NCBI RefSeq assembly: GCF_024343775.1
Contig: NZ_RJUF01000183.1
Location: forward strand, 1-64,000
From: Lacihabitans soyangensis
GTDB taxonomy: Bacteria > Bacteroidota > Bacteroidia > Cytophagales > Spirosomataceae
DNA length: 64,000 nt
Direction of reading: 5' to 3'
Positions within the stretch are counted from its first letter, which is position 1; each line of letters opens with the position of its first letter. Below the pieces are notes generated by a model. It was not told where the DNA came from and did not search any database. It was given only the letters and a program-made list of their open reading frames with translations. This document shows positions 54,861-63,368 of the stretch, one piece after another. The position numbers and the translations under genes are program-made.

Positions 54861-54962
54861 TTTTCATTTCATCAATTCCGACATTTCCTAGAAACCACTG
54901 CTGAAGTAGTTTGGTGGTTAAATTGCTTTGGCAGCTGGTTCTGGGATATTAATATTCTCATT

Positions 54963-55790
54963 ATGAAATCACTTATATGTTTTTTGGGTTTGTTGTTGCT
55001 AACTAGCTCCATCACTGACAATCAAAGGTCTGTGGTGTTTGAAGGAGGTATTTTCAAAACAACCGACCCTGAAACCAACAGACCCAAGACTGTAAAAATA
55101 GGCAGCATTGAGGTTGATAGATATTTGGTTACTGTGGGCGAATACCAAGAATTTGTAAACACCACAGGTTACAAAACGCAGGCTGAACAATATGGGAATT
55201 CCATCATTTTTGATTCAAAAACCCAAAAATGGGAGTTAGTCGAAGGTGCAAACTTCAGGTTTCCGTTTGGGCCAAATGCTTCACCAGCTATTTTGAATCA
55301 TCCAGTGACGCAGATTTCATGGTACGATGCAGTGGCCTATGCCAAATGGAAAGGAAAAAGACTCCCAACTGACGCAGAGTGGGAGTATGTGGCCAAATCG
55401 AGAGGCAAATCAAAGGAAATTTATCCCTGGGGAAGTCAAGATTTTGTGGATGGGAAATATTTAGCGAATAGCTGGCAGGGGGCTTTTCCTTATTACAACT
55501 CTGGTGCTGACGGTTTTCTAACTACCTCACCAGTTGGTTTTTTTGGAGAGGATAGGTCGGGCCTCACCGACATGGGAGGCAATGTATGGCAATGGTGTCA
55601 AGATGCCGTTCAATCCACTGGCTGCAACGCTGAGGATGATTTGAGTGTAAGAAGAATCTGCCGTGGAGGGTCTTTTATGTGTGACAAAAATGTTTGTCAT
55701 GGATACAAAATCGGCAACCGCACCAACTCTACACCAGAGTCGGGCATGGTACATATAGGATTTAGATGCGTTAAAGATATTAAAATTTAA
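54963..55790 (+). CDS. Formylglycine-generating enzyme (sulfatase-modifying factor)
   Basis: 275 residues with a signal peptide (about 1-17), so it acts in the periplasm. FGE-sulfatase fold: ISWYDAVAYAKWKGKRLPTDAEWEY, GNVWQWCQD, RRICRGGSFMCD and C-terminal IGFRCV. The cysteines C240 and C245, five apart, correspond to the copper-binding pair of true FGE (C272/C277 in S. coelicolor), so it is expected to be catalytic, converting a sulfatase cysteine to formylglycine. Its substrate is the CAPTR site of the sulfatase at 60918. Confidence 0.9.
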   Translation: MKSLICFLGLLLLTSSITDNQRSVVFEGGIFKTTDPETNRPKTVKIGSIEVDRYLVTVGEYQEFVNTTGYKTQAEQYGNSIIFDSKTQKWELVEGANFRFPFGPNASPAILNHPVTQISWYDAVAYAKWKGKRLPTDAEWEYVAKSRGKSKEIYPWGSQDFVDGKYLANSWQGAFPYYNSGADGFLTTSPVGFFGEDRSGLTDMGGNVWQWCQDAVQSTGCNAEDDLSVRRICRGGSFMCDKNVCHGYKIGNRTNSTPESGMVHIGFRCVKDIKI

Positions 55791-55796
55791 AAGACC

Positions 55797-56234
55797 ATGA
55801 GTTTTGAATTAGAATGTCCAGTGGACTTTAAAACAATCGATGAAAACAAAGCCAGATTTACGGCTCTTTGGGTTTTCCTATTAACCATTACATTTTTGGT
55901 GGTTGAAAATTGGCTTCCTATAGGTCTTTTACTTTTTGACTTTAGTCTAAGGGCCTTTGAGTCTGGCAAATTTAGTCCATTAAATAAGCTGTCTGATTTC
56001 GTAATCAACCTCGTTAAAATTGATCCCAAACCAATAGATCAAGCACCTAAAATTTTCTCTGCTAAAATAGGCTGGTTTTTCTCCATTTCAATTATTGTGG
56101 CACTTTGGTTTGAAGGGTCCGATATTGCCATCATTTTGGCAGCTGTTTTAGCTCTTTTTTCATTATTGGAATCCTCCATTGGGTTTTGTGCGGGATGTTA
56201 TGTATATACTATTTTAAAAAAAATATTAAAATGA
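55797..56234 (+). CDS. DUF4395 membrane protein
   Basis: 145 residues: short N-terminal soluble segment with a cysteine (ELECPVDFKTIDENKAR), then four membrane helices; LESSIGFCAGCYVYTILKK holds the CxGC motif of DUF4395. It begins 6 bp after FGE, so is cotranscribed. The role is unknown; the cysteine pair and its neighbours suggest sulfur or thiol handling. A longer relative is at 14625. Confidence 0.8.
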   Translation: MSFELECPVDFKTIDENKARFTALWVFLLTITFLVVENWLPIGLLLFDFSLRAFESGKFSPLNKLSDFVINLVKIDPKPIDQAPKIFSAKIGWFFSISIIVALWFEGSDIAIILAAVLALFSLLESSIGFCAGCYVYTILKKILK

Positions 56235-56236
56235 AA

Positions 56237-56374
56237 CGATGTTGTAAAAAATAAAAAACCAGCCCGGCGGCAACCGAACTGGCAGAAGCTTAACCAAAAA
56301 CAAGTTCATCGCGAAATGAATATCGGAAACCAGGTTTCCAAATCTTATTTTTTAATTAAACCAATACAAAGTAA
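56237..56374 (+). ncRNA. Structured cis-regulatory leader RNA, copy B
   Basis: CGATG (56237-56241) pairs with CATCG (56307-56311). Inside, CCAG-C-CCGG / CGGCAA / CCGA-A-CTGG (56259-56282) aligns base for base with copy A; one inner T-A pair is C-G here, a compensatory change. GAAGCTTAACC follows, then GCGAAATGA and a GGAAAC/GTTTCC hairpin (56325-56339) with TCTTATTTTTT. A 20-codon frame from ATG 56316 ends (TGA) overlapping the susC start at 56375. Ligand and mechanism unknown. Confidence 0.65.
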
Positions 56375-59300
56375 ATGAAAAAAATTCTTTACCAGATATG
56401 CCTTGGCATTTTACTCATTCCATTGGCCGTTTCGGCTCAGGAAACCAAGCCTTTAATCAATTCAAAACTCGTCGGTAATATCATCGACCAAAAATCAAAA
56501 GAACCTTTAGTCGGGGCAACTGTTCAAATTAAGGGTACGACTCATGCTGTCACGACAGATGTCAATGGTAAGTTCTATTTTCAAACAGGTCAAAAGTTTC
56601 CTTATACACTGGTTATAAGTTTTATAGGTTTCAAAACCAAAGAAGAAATAGTAAATGAGGAGGCCGTAACTATTCAACTTGAAGAAGACCAAAAACTACT
56701 TAATGAAGTGGTGGTAATTGGATACGGTCAACTCTTGAAAAAAGATGTGACGGGCTCAATTGAATCGGTAAATTCACAAAGTATTAAAGCCGTTCAAACC
56801 AGTTTAGACCGGGCTCTGCAAGGAACAGTAGCTGGCGTAAATGTTACCCAAACTTCTGGTCAGCCCGGCGGTGGAATAAGCGTTCGGGTAAGGGGAGGAA
56901 GCTCAATTCAAGGTGGAAACGAGCCATTGTATGTTGTAGATGGATTTCCAATCTATAACTCTGACCAAAATGCTGGGGTGGCTAGTGGTTCAAATTCCAA
57001 TCCTTTAGCTTCTATTAATCCATCTGATATTGAGTCTATTACGGTTTTGAAGGATGCTTCTTCCACGGCTATTTATGGATCAAGAGGAGCCAATGGGGTC
57101 GTCATCATAACCACCAAAAAAGGAAAAACCAATGAGAACAGAGTAAGCTACGATGTAAGTTATGGTGTACAAAAGCTCAATAAGAAACTGGATTTGTTGG
57201 ATGCCAAAGGCTTTGCTCGACTGCGAAACGATGCTTTATTTGATTCTGCCCCAGCAAAAGGTAAAAACCAATATTTATCAGAGGAGCAAATAAACGCCTT
57301 GGGTGCTGGTACAGATTGGCAGGATGAAACATTCAGAAGTGCCAAAACTCAAAATCATCAATTGTCTATTTCTGGTGGAAGCCAAAGGACCAGATATGCG
57401 ATTTCTGGAAACTATTTCAACCAGGATGGCATAATAAAAAACACCGATTTTAATAGATACAGTGCCAGAATAAACCTAGACACGGATATCAACAGTAAGG
57501 TGAGATTCGGATTGAACCTGACAGGTACAAAAACTACCGCAGACCTTGCTCCAACTGGCTTAGTATCCGCGATAATTAGTATGCCTGCCACTGCAACTGT
57601 ATTTGATGCCAATGGAAACTATACACTCAGAAACCCATTTGAAAACATTTTCTCGAATCCCATAGCAGCATTAAATAAGCGAATTAACAATTCAAACGCA
57701 TACAGGGTCTTGGCCACAACGTATGGTGAATATGATATCATCGACGATTTGGTATTAAAGGTTTCATTTGGCACTGATATTCAAAACAATCGTGAGAATA
57801 GCTATTTGCCCACCTCTATTTTCGAAGGCTTAGCATTGAATGGGGAAGCAAGAATCGGATATTTCAATTCAAGCTCTTGGCTGAATGAGAACACCTTAAC
57901 CTACTCGAAGGCCATTCAAAATAAGCATTTCTTCAACATTTTAGCTGGTTATACCCAACAACGCAATACCAGAGAAATAGTGAGTACAGGTTCGCAGAAT
58001 TTTGTAACAGATGCACTGACTTACAATGCTTTGCAAAGTGGTAACACCCCTTTAACACCAGTATCCTCATCAAATACCTGGGCCTTAAATTCTTATTTGG
58101 GAAGAGTAAATTACAATTTCGAAGGTAAATATTTCGCAACGGCCAGTATTCGTTCGGATGGATCATCTCGTTTTGGTGTAAACAACAAATGGGGTTATTT
58201 TCCATCAGCTGCTTTGGCCTGGCAAGTGAGTAAAGAGAATTTCTTCTCACCACTTTCTGCTGCTATCAACAGTCTGAAAATCAGAGCTTCGTATGGCTCT
58301 ACTGGTAATCAAGAAATCGGGGAATATCAGTCGCTTTCCACCTTAGAAAGTGTAAAGTATATTTTTGGGGATCAAATTGTTACCGGGTTTCGACCTTCAA
58401 GAATCGCTAATAGCTTTTTGGGTTGGGAGCAAACCAATCAATTTGATGGGGGATTGGACTTGGGCATTTTGAAAAACAGACTTTTCTTAACCTTAGATCT
58501 TTATCAAAAAATCACCTCTAATTTATTGTTGGATGTTCAGATTCCATACACTAGTGGGCATACTTCTTCACTGCAAAACTTTGGATCGGTTAGAAACAGA
58601 GGTATAGAAGTAGGAGCTAACACCCAATTGGGTAGCGGAGCATTTTCTTGGTCTTCAAACTTCAATATAGCCTTCAATAAAAACGAAGTTATTCAAATAG
58701 GCAATGGAGCATCATTTTATACTTTCGGAAACTATATCGTGAAAGTGGGCGAGCCACTGGGTAGTTTTTATGGAGCAGTTACAGATGGTGTTTTACAAAA
58801 AGCAGATATCGAAACCAAAGGGAAACTGACTGGCAATGCCGTACCCAAAGCTGGCGATAGACTTTATAGAGATATCAATGGCGACGGAGCATTTACCACT
58901 GCGGCGGATAGAACAACCATAGGTACTGCTCAGCCCAAATTTACCGGAGGGTTTAATAATACTTTTAATTACAAAGGTTTTGAGTTAAATGTACTTTTTC
59001 AAGGGTCTTATGGTAACAAAATCTTAAACGGCAATGGTCAATCTTTGGAGCTTTTTAATGGCCAACAAAACGCTTCTATTGCTGCATTAGACAGATGGAC
59101 GGAAACTAACCCAAGCACCACCATTCCGCGTGCAAAGCTAGATCCTGCTCCAGTTTTCTCTGACAGGTATGTGGAGGACGGATCATTTTTAAGAGCCAAA
59201 AACGTAAGCTTAACTTATAGTTTGCCAAAACCACTTTTGGTAAAAGCAAAAATAGAAGCTGTAAGAATCAGATTGTCTGGGCAGAATCTATGGACATTGA

Positions 59301-59419
59301 CAAATTACACAGGCTTTGATCCGGAAGTTACGAACGGTAGCTCTATCTCGCCCGGAACCGACAGTGGTATTTATCCAACTTCCAAAACCTATTCTTTGGG
59401 CTTAAATCTAACTTTCTAA
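56375..59419 (+). CDS. susC: SusC-type TonB-dependent outer-membrane transporter
   Basis: 1014 residues: signal peptide (ending AVSAQ), carboxypeptidase-like domain (about 30-115; LVGATVQIKGTT), then plug with the SusC motif VVVIGYGQLLKKDVTGS and VRVRGGSSIQGGNEPLYVVDG, and the 22-strand barrel ending GLNLTF. Works with the SusD lipoprotein downstream to capture and import a compound, here probably sulfated. Its leader RNA and N-terminal domain resemble those of the receptor at 49031. Confidence 0.95.
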   Translation: MKKILYQICLGILLIPLAVSAQETKPLINSKLVGNIIDQKSKEPLVGATVQIKGTTHAVTTDVNGKFYFQTGQKFPYTLVISFIGFKTKEEIVNEEAVTIQLEEDQKLLNEVVVIGYGQLLKKDVTGSIESVNSQSIKAVQTSLDRALQGTVAGVNVTQTSGQPGGGISVRVRGGSSIQGGNEPLYVVDGFPIYNSDQNAGVASGSNSNPLASINPSDIESITVLKDASSTAIYGSRGANGVVIITTKKGKTNENRVSYDVSYGVQKLNKKLDLLDAKGFARLRNDALFDSAPAKGKNQYLSEEQINALGAGTDWQDETFRSAKTQNHQLSISGGSQRTRYAISGNYFNQDGIIKNTDFNRYSARINLDTDINSKVRFGLNLTGTKTTADLAPTGLVSAIISMPATATVFDANGNYTLRNPFENIFSNPIAALNKRINNSNAYRVLATTYGEYDIIDDLVLKVSFGTDIQNNRENSYLPTSIFEGLALNGEARIGYFNSSSWLNENTLTYSKAIQNKHFFNILAGYTQQRNTREIVSTGSQNFVTDALTYNALQSGNTPLTPVSSSNTWALNSYLGRVNYNFEGKYFATASIRSDGSSRFGVNNKWGYFPSAALAWQVSKENFFSPLSAAINSLKIRASYGSTGNQEIGEYQSLSTLESVKYIFGDQIVTGFRPSRIANSFLGWEQTNQFDGGLDLGILKNRLFLTLDLYQKITSNLLLDVQIPYTSGHTSSLQNFGSVRNRGIEVGANTQLGSGAFSWSSNFNIAFNKNEVIQIGNGASFYTFGNYIVKVGEPLGSFYGAVTDGVLQKADIETKGKLTGNAVPKAGDRLYRDINGDGAFTTAADRTTIGTAQPKFTGGFNNTFNYKGFELNVLFQGSYGNKILNGNGQSLELFNGQQNASIAALDRWTETNPSTTIPRAKLDPAPVFSDRYVEDGSFLRAKNVSLTYSLPKPLLVKAKIEAVRIRLSGQNLWTLTNYTGFDPEVTNGSSISPGTDSGIYPTSKTYSLGLNLTF

Positions 59420-59429
59420 ACTTAAAATC

Positions 59430-60878
59430 ATGAAAAATAAAATCATAATAGCTTTAATATCAATAAGTACGCTTGCCTGTAACTCATTGGAGGAAGTGCC
59501 TTTGGGTTTGGTTTCATCATCGACTTTTTACAAGAGCGATAAAGATGCTGATGCGGCGGTCATAGCTGTTTACAATGCCATCAACAACGGTCAGCATACG
59601 CTTTACAATCGATTGATACAGATAGGTACGGAAATGGCCACCGACGACTATGAGGCTGGTCCAAGAGCCAGAAATGCACATGTAAGAGCCTTATCAGGTC
59701 TTACACATGATCCATCCAACGACCGAATGCTGGAGTTGTGGAGACAGAGCTACGATGGCATTAATAGAGCTAATATTGCCATTGATAATATTTCTTCTAA
59801 TACAAATCTTACTGCCCAAACAGCCAAAAACTTGGTGAATGAAGCCAAGTTTTTAAGAGGTTTGCTATATTTTAATTTAGTTAGATGGTTTGGCGGTGTG
59901 CCTTTGGTGCTGCATGAAACTACCACTTTAGATGCAACTTCGTTGAATGTATCAAATGCTACAGAGCCTGCTGTTTATGACCAAATTATAAAGGATTTGA
60001 CAGATGCCGAAGCCTTGCCAATTCCAGGAAAAGAAACCATAAAAGGAAGAGCGACAGCTGGTGCGGCGAAAAGTTTGTTGTCAAAAGTGTATCTAACGCA
60101 GAAAAATTGGGCAAAAGCTGCCGAAAAAAGCAAAGAAGTCATAGACAGTGGCTGGTATGATTTATTTGCCAACTATGCCGATGTGTACAATGTGGCCACC
60201 AAAAATGGTAAAGAACATATTTTTTCGGCTCAATCTAAAGGCCTTACCAATTGGAACGGCAACATGTTGGCAGGTTCTTCGGCACCTTTTGTAGTGCCAG
60301 GCATCACGGGTGATTATGCCGATGCCCTGCACAAAGAAGGAAAACTATTTGCGGCTTTTGCAGAAACAGATAAACGCAAATACATCACTTTTGGAGTAGA
60401 ATTTGTGAGTCCAACGGATGGAAAAACTTACAAAACCGACCCGCATTTTAATAAGTATTTTGACCCAGCTATACCTACGACGCCTTATCAATCTTCTAAA
60501 AACACCCCAATCATTAGGTTTTCGGAGGTTTTATTGATTCATGCCGAAGCACTGAATGAGCAAAATTCAGGTCCTAATGACCAAGCTTATGCTGCGATAG
60601 ATAGAGTGAGAACACGTGCAGGCATTCCATTGCTCAAAACTACTTCACCAAGTCTTAGTCAGGCAGATTTTCGAGAGGCGGTTTTTGAGGAACGAAGAAA
60701 GGAGCTGGTTTTTGAGTATCAACGTTGGTTTGATTTGGCCAGAAGAGGTGCAGATTATTATGTTGCCAAACTAAAAGCTGCAGGAAAGACCAATGCACAA
60801 GCCAAACACATTCACTTTCCAATTCCCCAAAGAGAATTAGACCTCAATCCAAATCTTAAGCAGGTGGCAGGTTGGTAA
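59430..60878 (+). CDS. susD: SusD/RagB-family surface lipoprotein
   Basis: 482 residues. Lipobox TLAC (C17). Helical TPR-rich SusD fold: EAKFLRGLLYFNLVRWFGGVPL and the C-terminal FEERRKELVFEYQRWFDLAR signature. Sits on the outer surface and closes over the SusC channel. 10 bp after susC. Confidence 0.94.
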   Translation: MKNKIIIALISISTLACNSLEEVPLGLVSSSTFYKSDKDADAAVIAVYNAINNGQHTLYNRLIQIGTEMATDDYEAGPRARNAHVRALSGLTHDPSNDRMLELWRQSYDGINRANIAIDNISSNTNLTAQTAKNLVNEAKFLRGLLYFNLVRWFGGVPLVLHETTTLDATSLNVSNATEPAVYDQIIKDLTDAEALPIPGKETIKGRATAGAAKSLLSKVYLTQKNWAKAAEKSKEVIDSGWYDLFANYADVYNVATKNGKEHIFSAQSKGLTNWNGNMLAGSSAPFVVPGITGDYADALHKEGKLFAAFAETDKRKYITFGVEFVSPTDGKTYKTDPHFNKYFDPAIPTTPYQSSKNTPIIRFSEVLLIHAEALNEQNSGPNDQAYAAIDRVRTRAGIPLLKTTSPSLSQADFREAVFEERRKELVFEYQRWFDLARRGADYYVAKLKAAGKTNAQAKHIHFPIPQRELDLNPNLKQVAGW

Positions 60879-60917
60879 TTAAAATATTTTAGACTCGATT
60901 ATTTTAAACATTTAAAA

Positions 60918-62588
60918 ATGAAAAAAACACTTATAATATTTACTGCCATTTTGAGTCTTACAATTGCGGCTCAAGCACAAAAAAAGTCAAAAGTTCAGGA
61001 AGTTAAGCCAGACAGTCGTCCTAATGTTATACTGATTATGGTGGACGATATGGGATATTCAGACCTCGGCATTTATGGTTCTGAAATAGCTACGCCCAAT
61101 TTGGATAAATTGGCAACGCAGGGTCTTCGTTTACGTGAATTTTATAACAACTCCATCTGTGCCCCAACGCGAGCCTCTTTGTTGACAGGACAATATCAAC
61201 ATAAGGCAGGAGTTGGATATTTTGACGTCAACCTAGGTTTGCCGGCATACCAAGGCTTTTTAAACAAAGAGTCTTTGACTTTGGGGGAAGTTTTTCGTTC
61301 GGGTGGTTATAGCACGCTATTGTCTGGCAAATGGCATGTTGGTGATGACAGTTTAAGCTGGCCAAAGCAACGAGGTTTTGATAAATTCTATGGAATCCTG
61401 AAAGGTGGAGCAAATTACTTCAACACAAAGCCGCTTTACATTGGTGGTCAAAATGGGTACCCTGTCACGCTTTTGAAAGATAACACGCGTCAGTATCCAG
61501 CAGATGATTCTTACTATTTTACTGATGAGATAGGCAAAAACGCAATTGAGTTTTTACAGGAACAAAACAATGAAAAGAAGCCATTTTTCTTGTACCTAGC
61601 ATTTACAGCACCGCATTGGCCGCTTCAAGCTAAGCCCGAAGACATCGCTAAATACAAAGGAAAGTTCGATAAAGGGTGGGATGCATTGAGAGAAATAAGA
61701 ATAAATAAACTCAAAGAAAATGGCATTCTTTTACCAAGTCAAACCATAGCTGCCCGTGATCCTGAAGTGCCGGAATGGGATAAATTAACTTGGGATGAGA
61801 AGGATTTTTGGAAGAAAAAAATGGAAGTTTATGCCGCTATGGTAGACAACATGGACCAAAACGTAGGCAAAGTATTAGAAAAACTGAAAGAGCTTAAAAA
61901 AGATGATAATACCTTAATTATTTTCATTTCTGACAATGGAGCTCAGGGTGGTTTTAATACCTACAATCCTTTAAGAAGAGGAAAAGTTGTAAATGCTGGT
62001 CCTATTGGCACCTCAGGTTCATTTGACTATCAAGAACAAAACTGGGCATACTTATCCAACACTCCACTTCGTCAGTACAAAAACAATATGCATGAAGGTG
62101 GATTCAGTTCTCCATTTATTGCTTGGTTTCCTTCCAAAATCAAGGCTGGTAGAATAGACAAAGGCACAGGTCATTTGATAGATCTCGCTCCAACTTTTTA
62201 TGATTTAGCGGGAATAAAGTATCCTGAAAACTACAATGGTATCAAAACCAACCCACTGGCGGGTAAAAGTTTGTTGCCAGTATTGTTTGGAGATGCTTCT
62301 GAAGTAAATAGGGGCGAACCAATTTTTTGGGAAAGAGCGGGCAACCGTGCGGTAAGAGATGGCAAATGGAAGATTGTTTCCACCTTTCCAGCTTATAAAT
62401 GGGAGCTATACGATTTAGAAAACGACCGTGGTGAAACCAAAGATTTGGCAGAGGCTCACCCTGATGTGGTAAATAGACTCTCAACATCTTACAACCAATG
62501 GGCAGAAAAAACTGGCGTCGTAGAATACAGTAAAATTCGTCCCGGAAACGAACTAATACCTGGAGCTGCCGCACGAAGAAATCAATAA
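60918..62588 (+). CDS. Type I sulfatase
   Basis: 556 residues with a signal peptide (to about 20, AAQAQ). Removes sulfate from an organic sulfate ester. CAPTR (C81-R85) is the CxPxR motif; C81 must become formylglycine, presumably by the FGE at 54963. Calcium site aspartates are D43/D44 (MVDDMGYSD) and the HVGDDS / SDNGAQGG segments; LSGKWHVG supplies active-site Lys and His. Substrate cannot be told; related enzymes act on sulfated glycans or aryl sulfates. A terminator at 62605 ends the main operon here. Confidence 0.93.
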   Translation: MKKTLIIFTAILSLTIAAQAQKKSKVQEVKPDSRPNVILIMVDDMGYSDLGIYGSEIATPNLDKLATQGLRLREFYNNSICAPTRASLLTGQYQHKAGVGYFDVNLGLPAYQGFLNKESLTLGEVFRSGGYSTLLSGKWHVGDDSLSWPKQRGFDKFYGILKGGANYFNTKPLYIGGQNGYPVTLLKDNTRQYPADDSYYFTDEIGKNAIEFLQEQNNEKKPFFLYLAFTAPHWPLQAKPEDIAKYKGKFDKGWDALREIRINKLKENGILLPSQTIAARDPEVPEWDKLTWDEKDFWKKKMEVYAAMVDNMDQNVGKVLEKLKELKKDDNTLIIFISDNGAQGGFNTYNPLRRGKVVNAGPIGTSGSFDYQEQNWAYLSNTPLRQYKNNMHEGGFSSPFIAWFPSKIKAGRIDKGTGHLIDLAPTFYDLAGIKYPENYNGIKTNPLAGKSLLPVLFGDASEVNRGEPIFWERAGNRAVRDGKWKIVSTFPAYKWELYDLENDRGETKDLAEAHPDVVNRLSTSYNQWAEKTGVVEYSKIRPGNELIPGAAARRNQ

Positions 62589-62604
62589 TCCCTAAACCTA
62601 TACC

Positions 62605-62636
62605 GAGGGAGAACGAATCTTTCTTCTCCCTCTTTT
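62605..62636 (+). terminator. Terminator after the sulfatase gene
   Basis: GAGGGAGAA (62605-62613) pairs with TTCTCCCTC (62624-62632), then TTTT. The next gene begins 12 nt later, so read-through or a separate promoter is needed for it. Confidence 0.75.
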
Positions 62637-62648
62637 ACATCTTGTTTT

Positions 62649-63278
62649 ATGAAAAAACTAAGTTTTGTCTTTTTGATTATGCTCGGGAGTCTAAATGGAT
62701 ATTCCCAAGTTTTCAATTTGGTAGAAGAACTTCGAAAGGGAAAACTGGAGTTTGTACATAGACAGAATGATAAATTTGGTTTAAATAACATTAAAATATC
62801 AAAGGGTTCAGGAGAAGGCTTAGTTTGGCTGAGAAATAAGAAATTAAAGACTGGTACCATTGAAGTTGATATCAAGGGAGAAGATGTTTTTCAGAAAAGC
62901 TTTGTTGGAATTGCCTTTAATGGACAAAACGATTCTACTTATGAAGCCATCTATTTTCGTCCTTTTAATTTTCATGCCACGGATTCTGTTCGAAGGATTC
63001 ATGCTGTGCAATACATTGCTCATCCAAAGTATACTTGGAAGCACCTTCGAGAGTTTCGAAACGCAGAATTTGAAAAGGGCATAAAAAATGCACCAGATCC
63101 AAATGGCTGGTTTCATGCTAAAATTGTTGTTTTGCCGACTTCGGTTACTGTATATGTTGATAACAAACAAGAACCTTCATTGGTAGTTAATCGCTTAGTT
63201 TCGAATAAGAAAGGAACAATTGGTTTGTTTTTAGGAGATGGTTCAGGTGGAGAATATAAAAATTTAAATATTTATTAA
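62649..63278 (+). CDS. Secreted laminin-G/DUF1080-like protein
   Basis: 209 residues with a signal peptide (about 1-20, GYSQ). A jelly-roll-type fold is suggested by GTIEVDIKGEDVFQKSFVGIAF, YEAIYFRPFNF and the C-terminal GTIGLFLGDGSGGEYKNL, as in concanavalin-like and 3-keto-disaccharide hydrolase (DUF1080) proteins. No catalytic residue is firm. It may bind or act on the same glycan as the sulfatase locus. Confidence 0.65.
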   Translation: MKKLSFVFLIMLGSLNGYSQVFNLVEELRKGKLEFVHRQNDKFGLNNIKISKGSGEGLVWLRNKKLKTGTIEVDIKGEDVFQKSFVGIAFNGQNDSTYEAIYFRPFNFHATDSVRRIHAVQYIAHPKYTWKHLREFRNAEFEKGIKNAPDPNGWFHAKIVVLPTSVTVYVDNKQEPSLVVNRLVSNKKGTIGLFLGDGSGGEYKNLNIY

Positions 63279-63308
63279 GAAAAAATCCTCTCAAATCAGT
63301 TTTTTCTT
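63277..63308 (+). terminator. Weak AT-rich terminator
   Basis: AAGAAAAAA (63277-63285) pairs with TTTTTTCTT (63300-63308). Purely A/T apart from one G-C pair, so uncertain. It overlaps the stop codon of the preceding gene. Confidence 0.35.
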
Positions 63309-63368
63309 ATATACTCTATAAAATATATAGACTAAGTATTTATATTTGTATAAAAACAATTAAACTTC

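Larger units (their letters stand above)
54538..54962 (+). promoter_or_regulatory. 425-bp leader region of the FGE/SusCD/sulfatase locus
   Basis: Contains a promoter (54673-54703) and three hairpins around a leader ORF (54771-54860). Hairpin 1: TTGCTGTT (54732-54739) with AACAGCAA (54747-54754), 7-nt loop AACCACC. Hairpin 2: ATTTGGCTT with AAGCCGAAT (54824-54844), just upstream of the cysteine codons. Hairpin 3: ACTGCT with AGTAGT (54897-54910), flanked by AACC/GGTT. The arm AACAGCA of hairpin 1 is also complementary to TGCTGTT in the Cys codons, and the loop AACCACC to GGTGGTT (54913-54919), so alternative folds exist. Confidence 0.6.
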
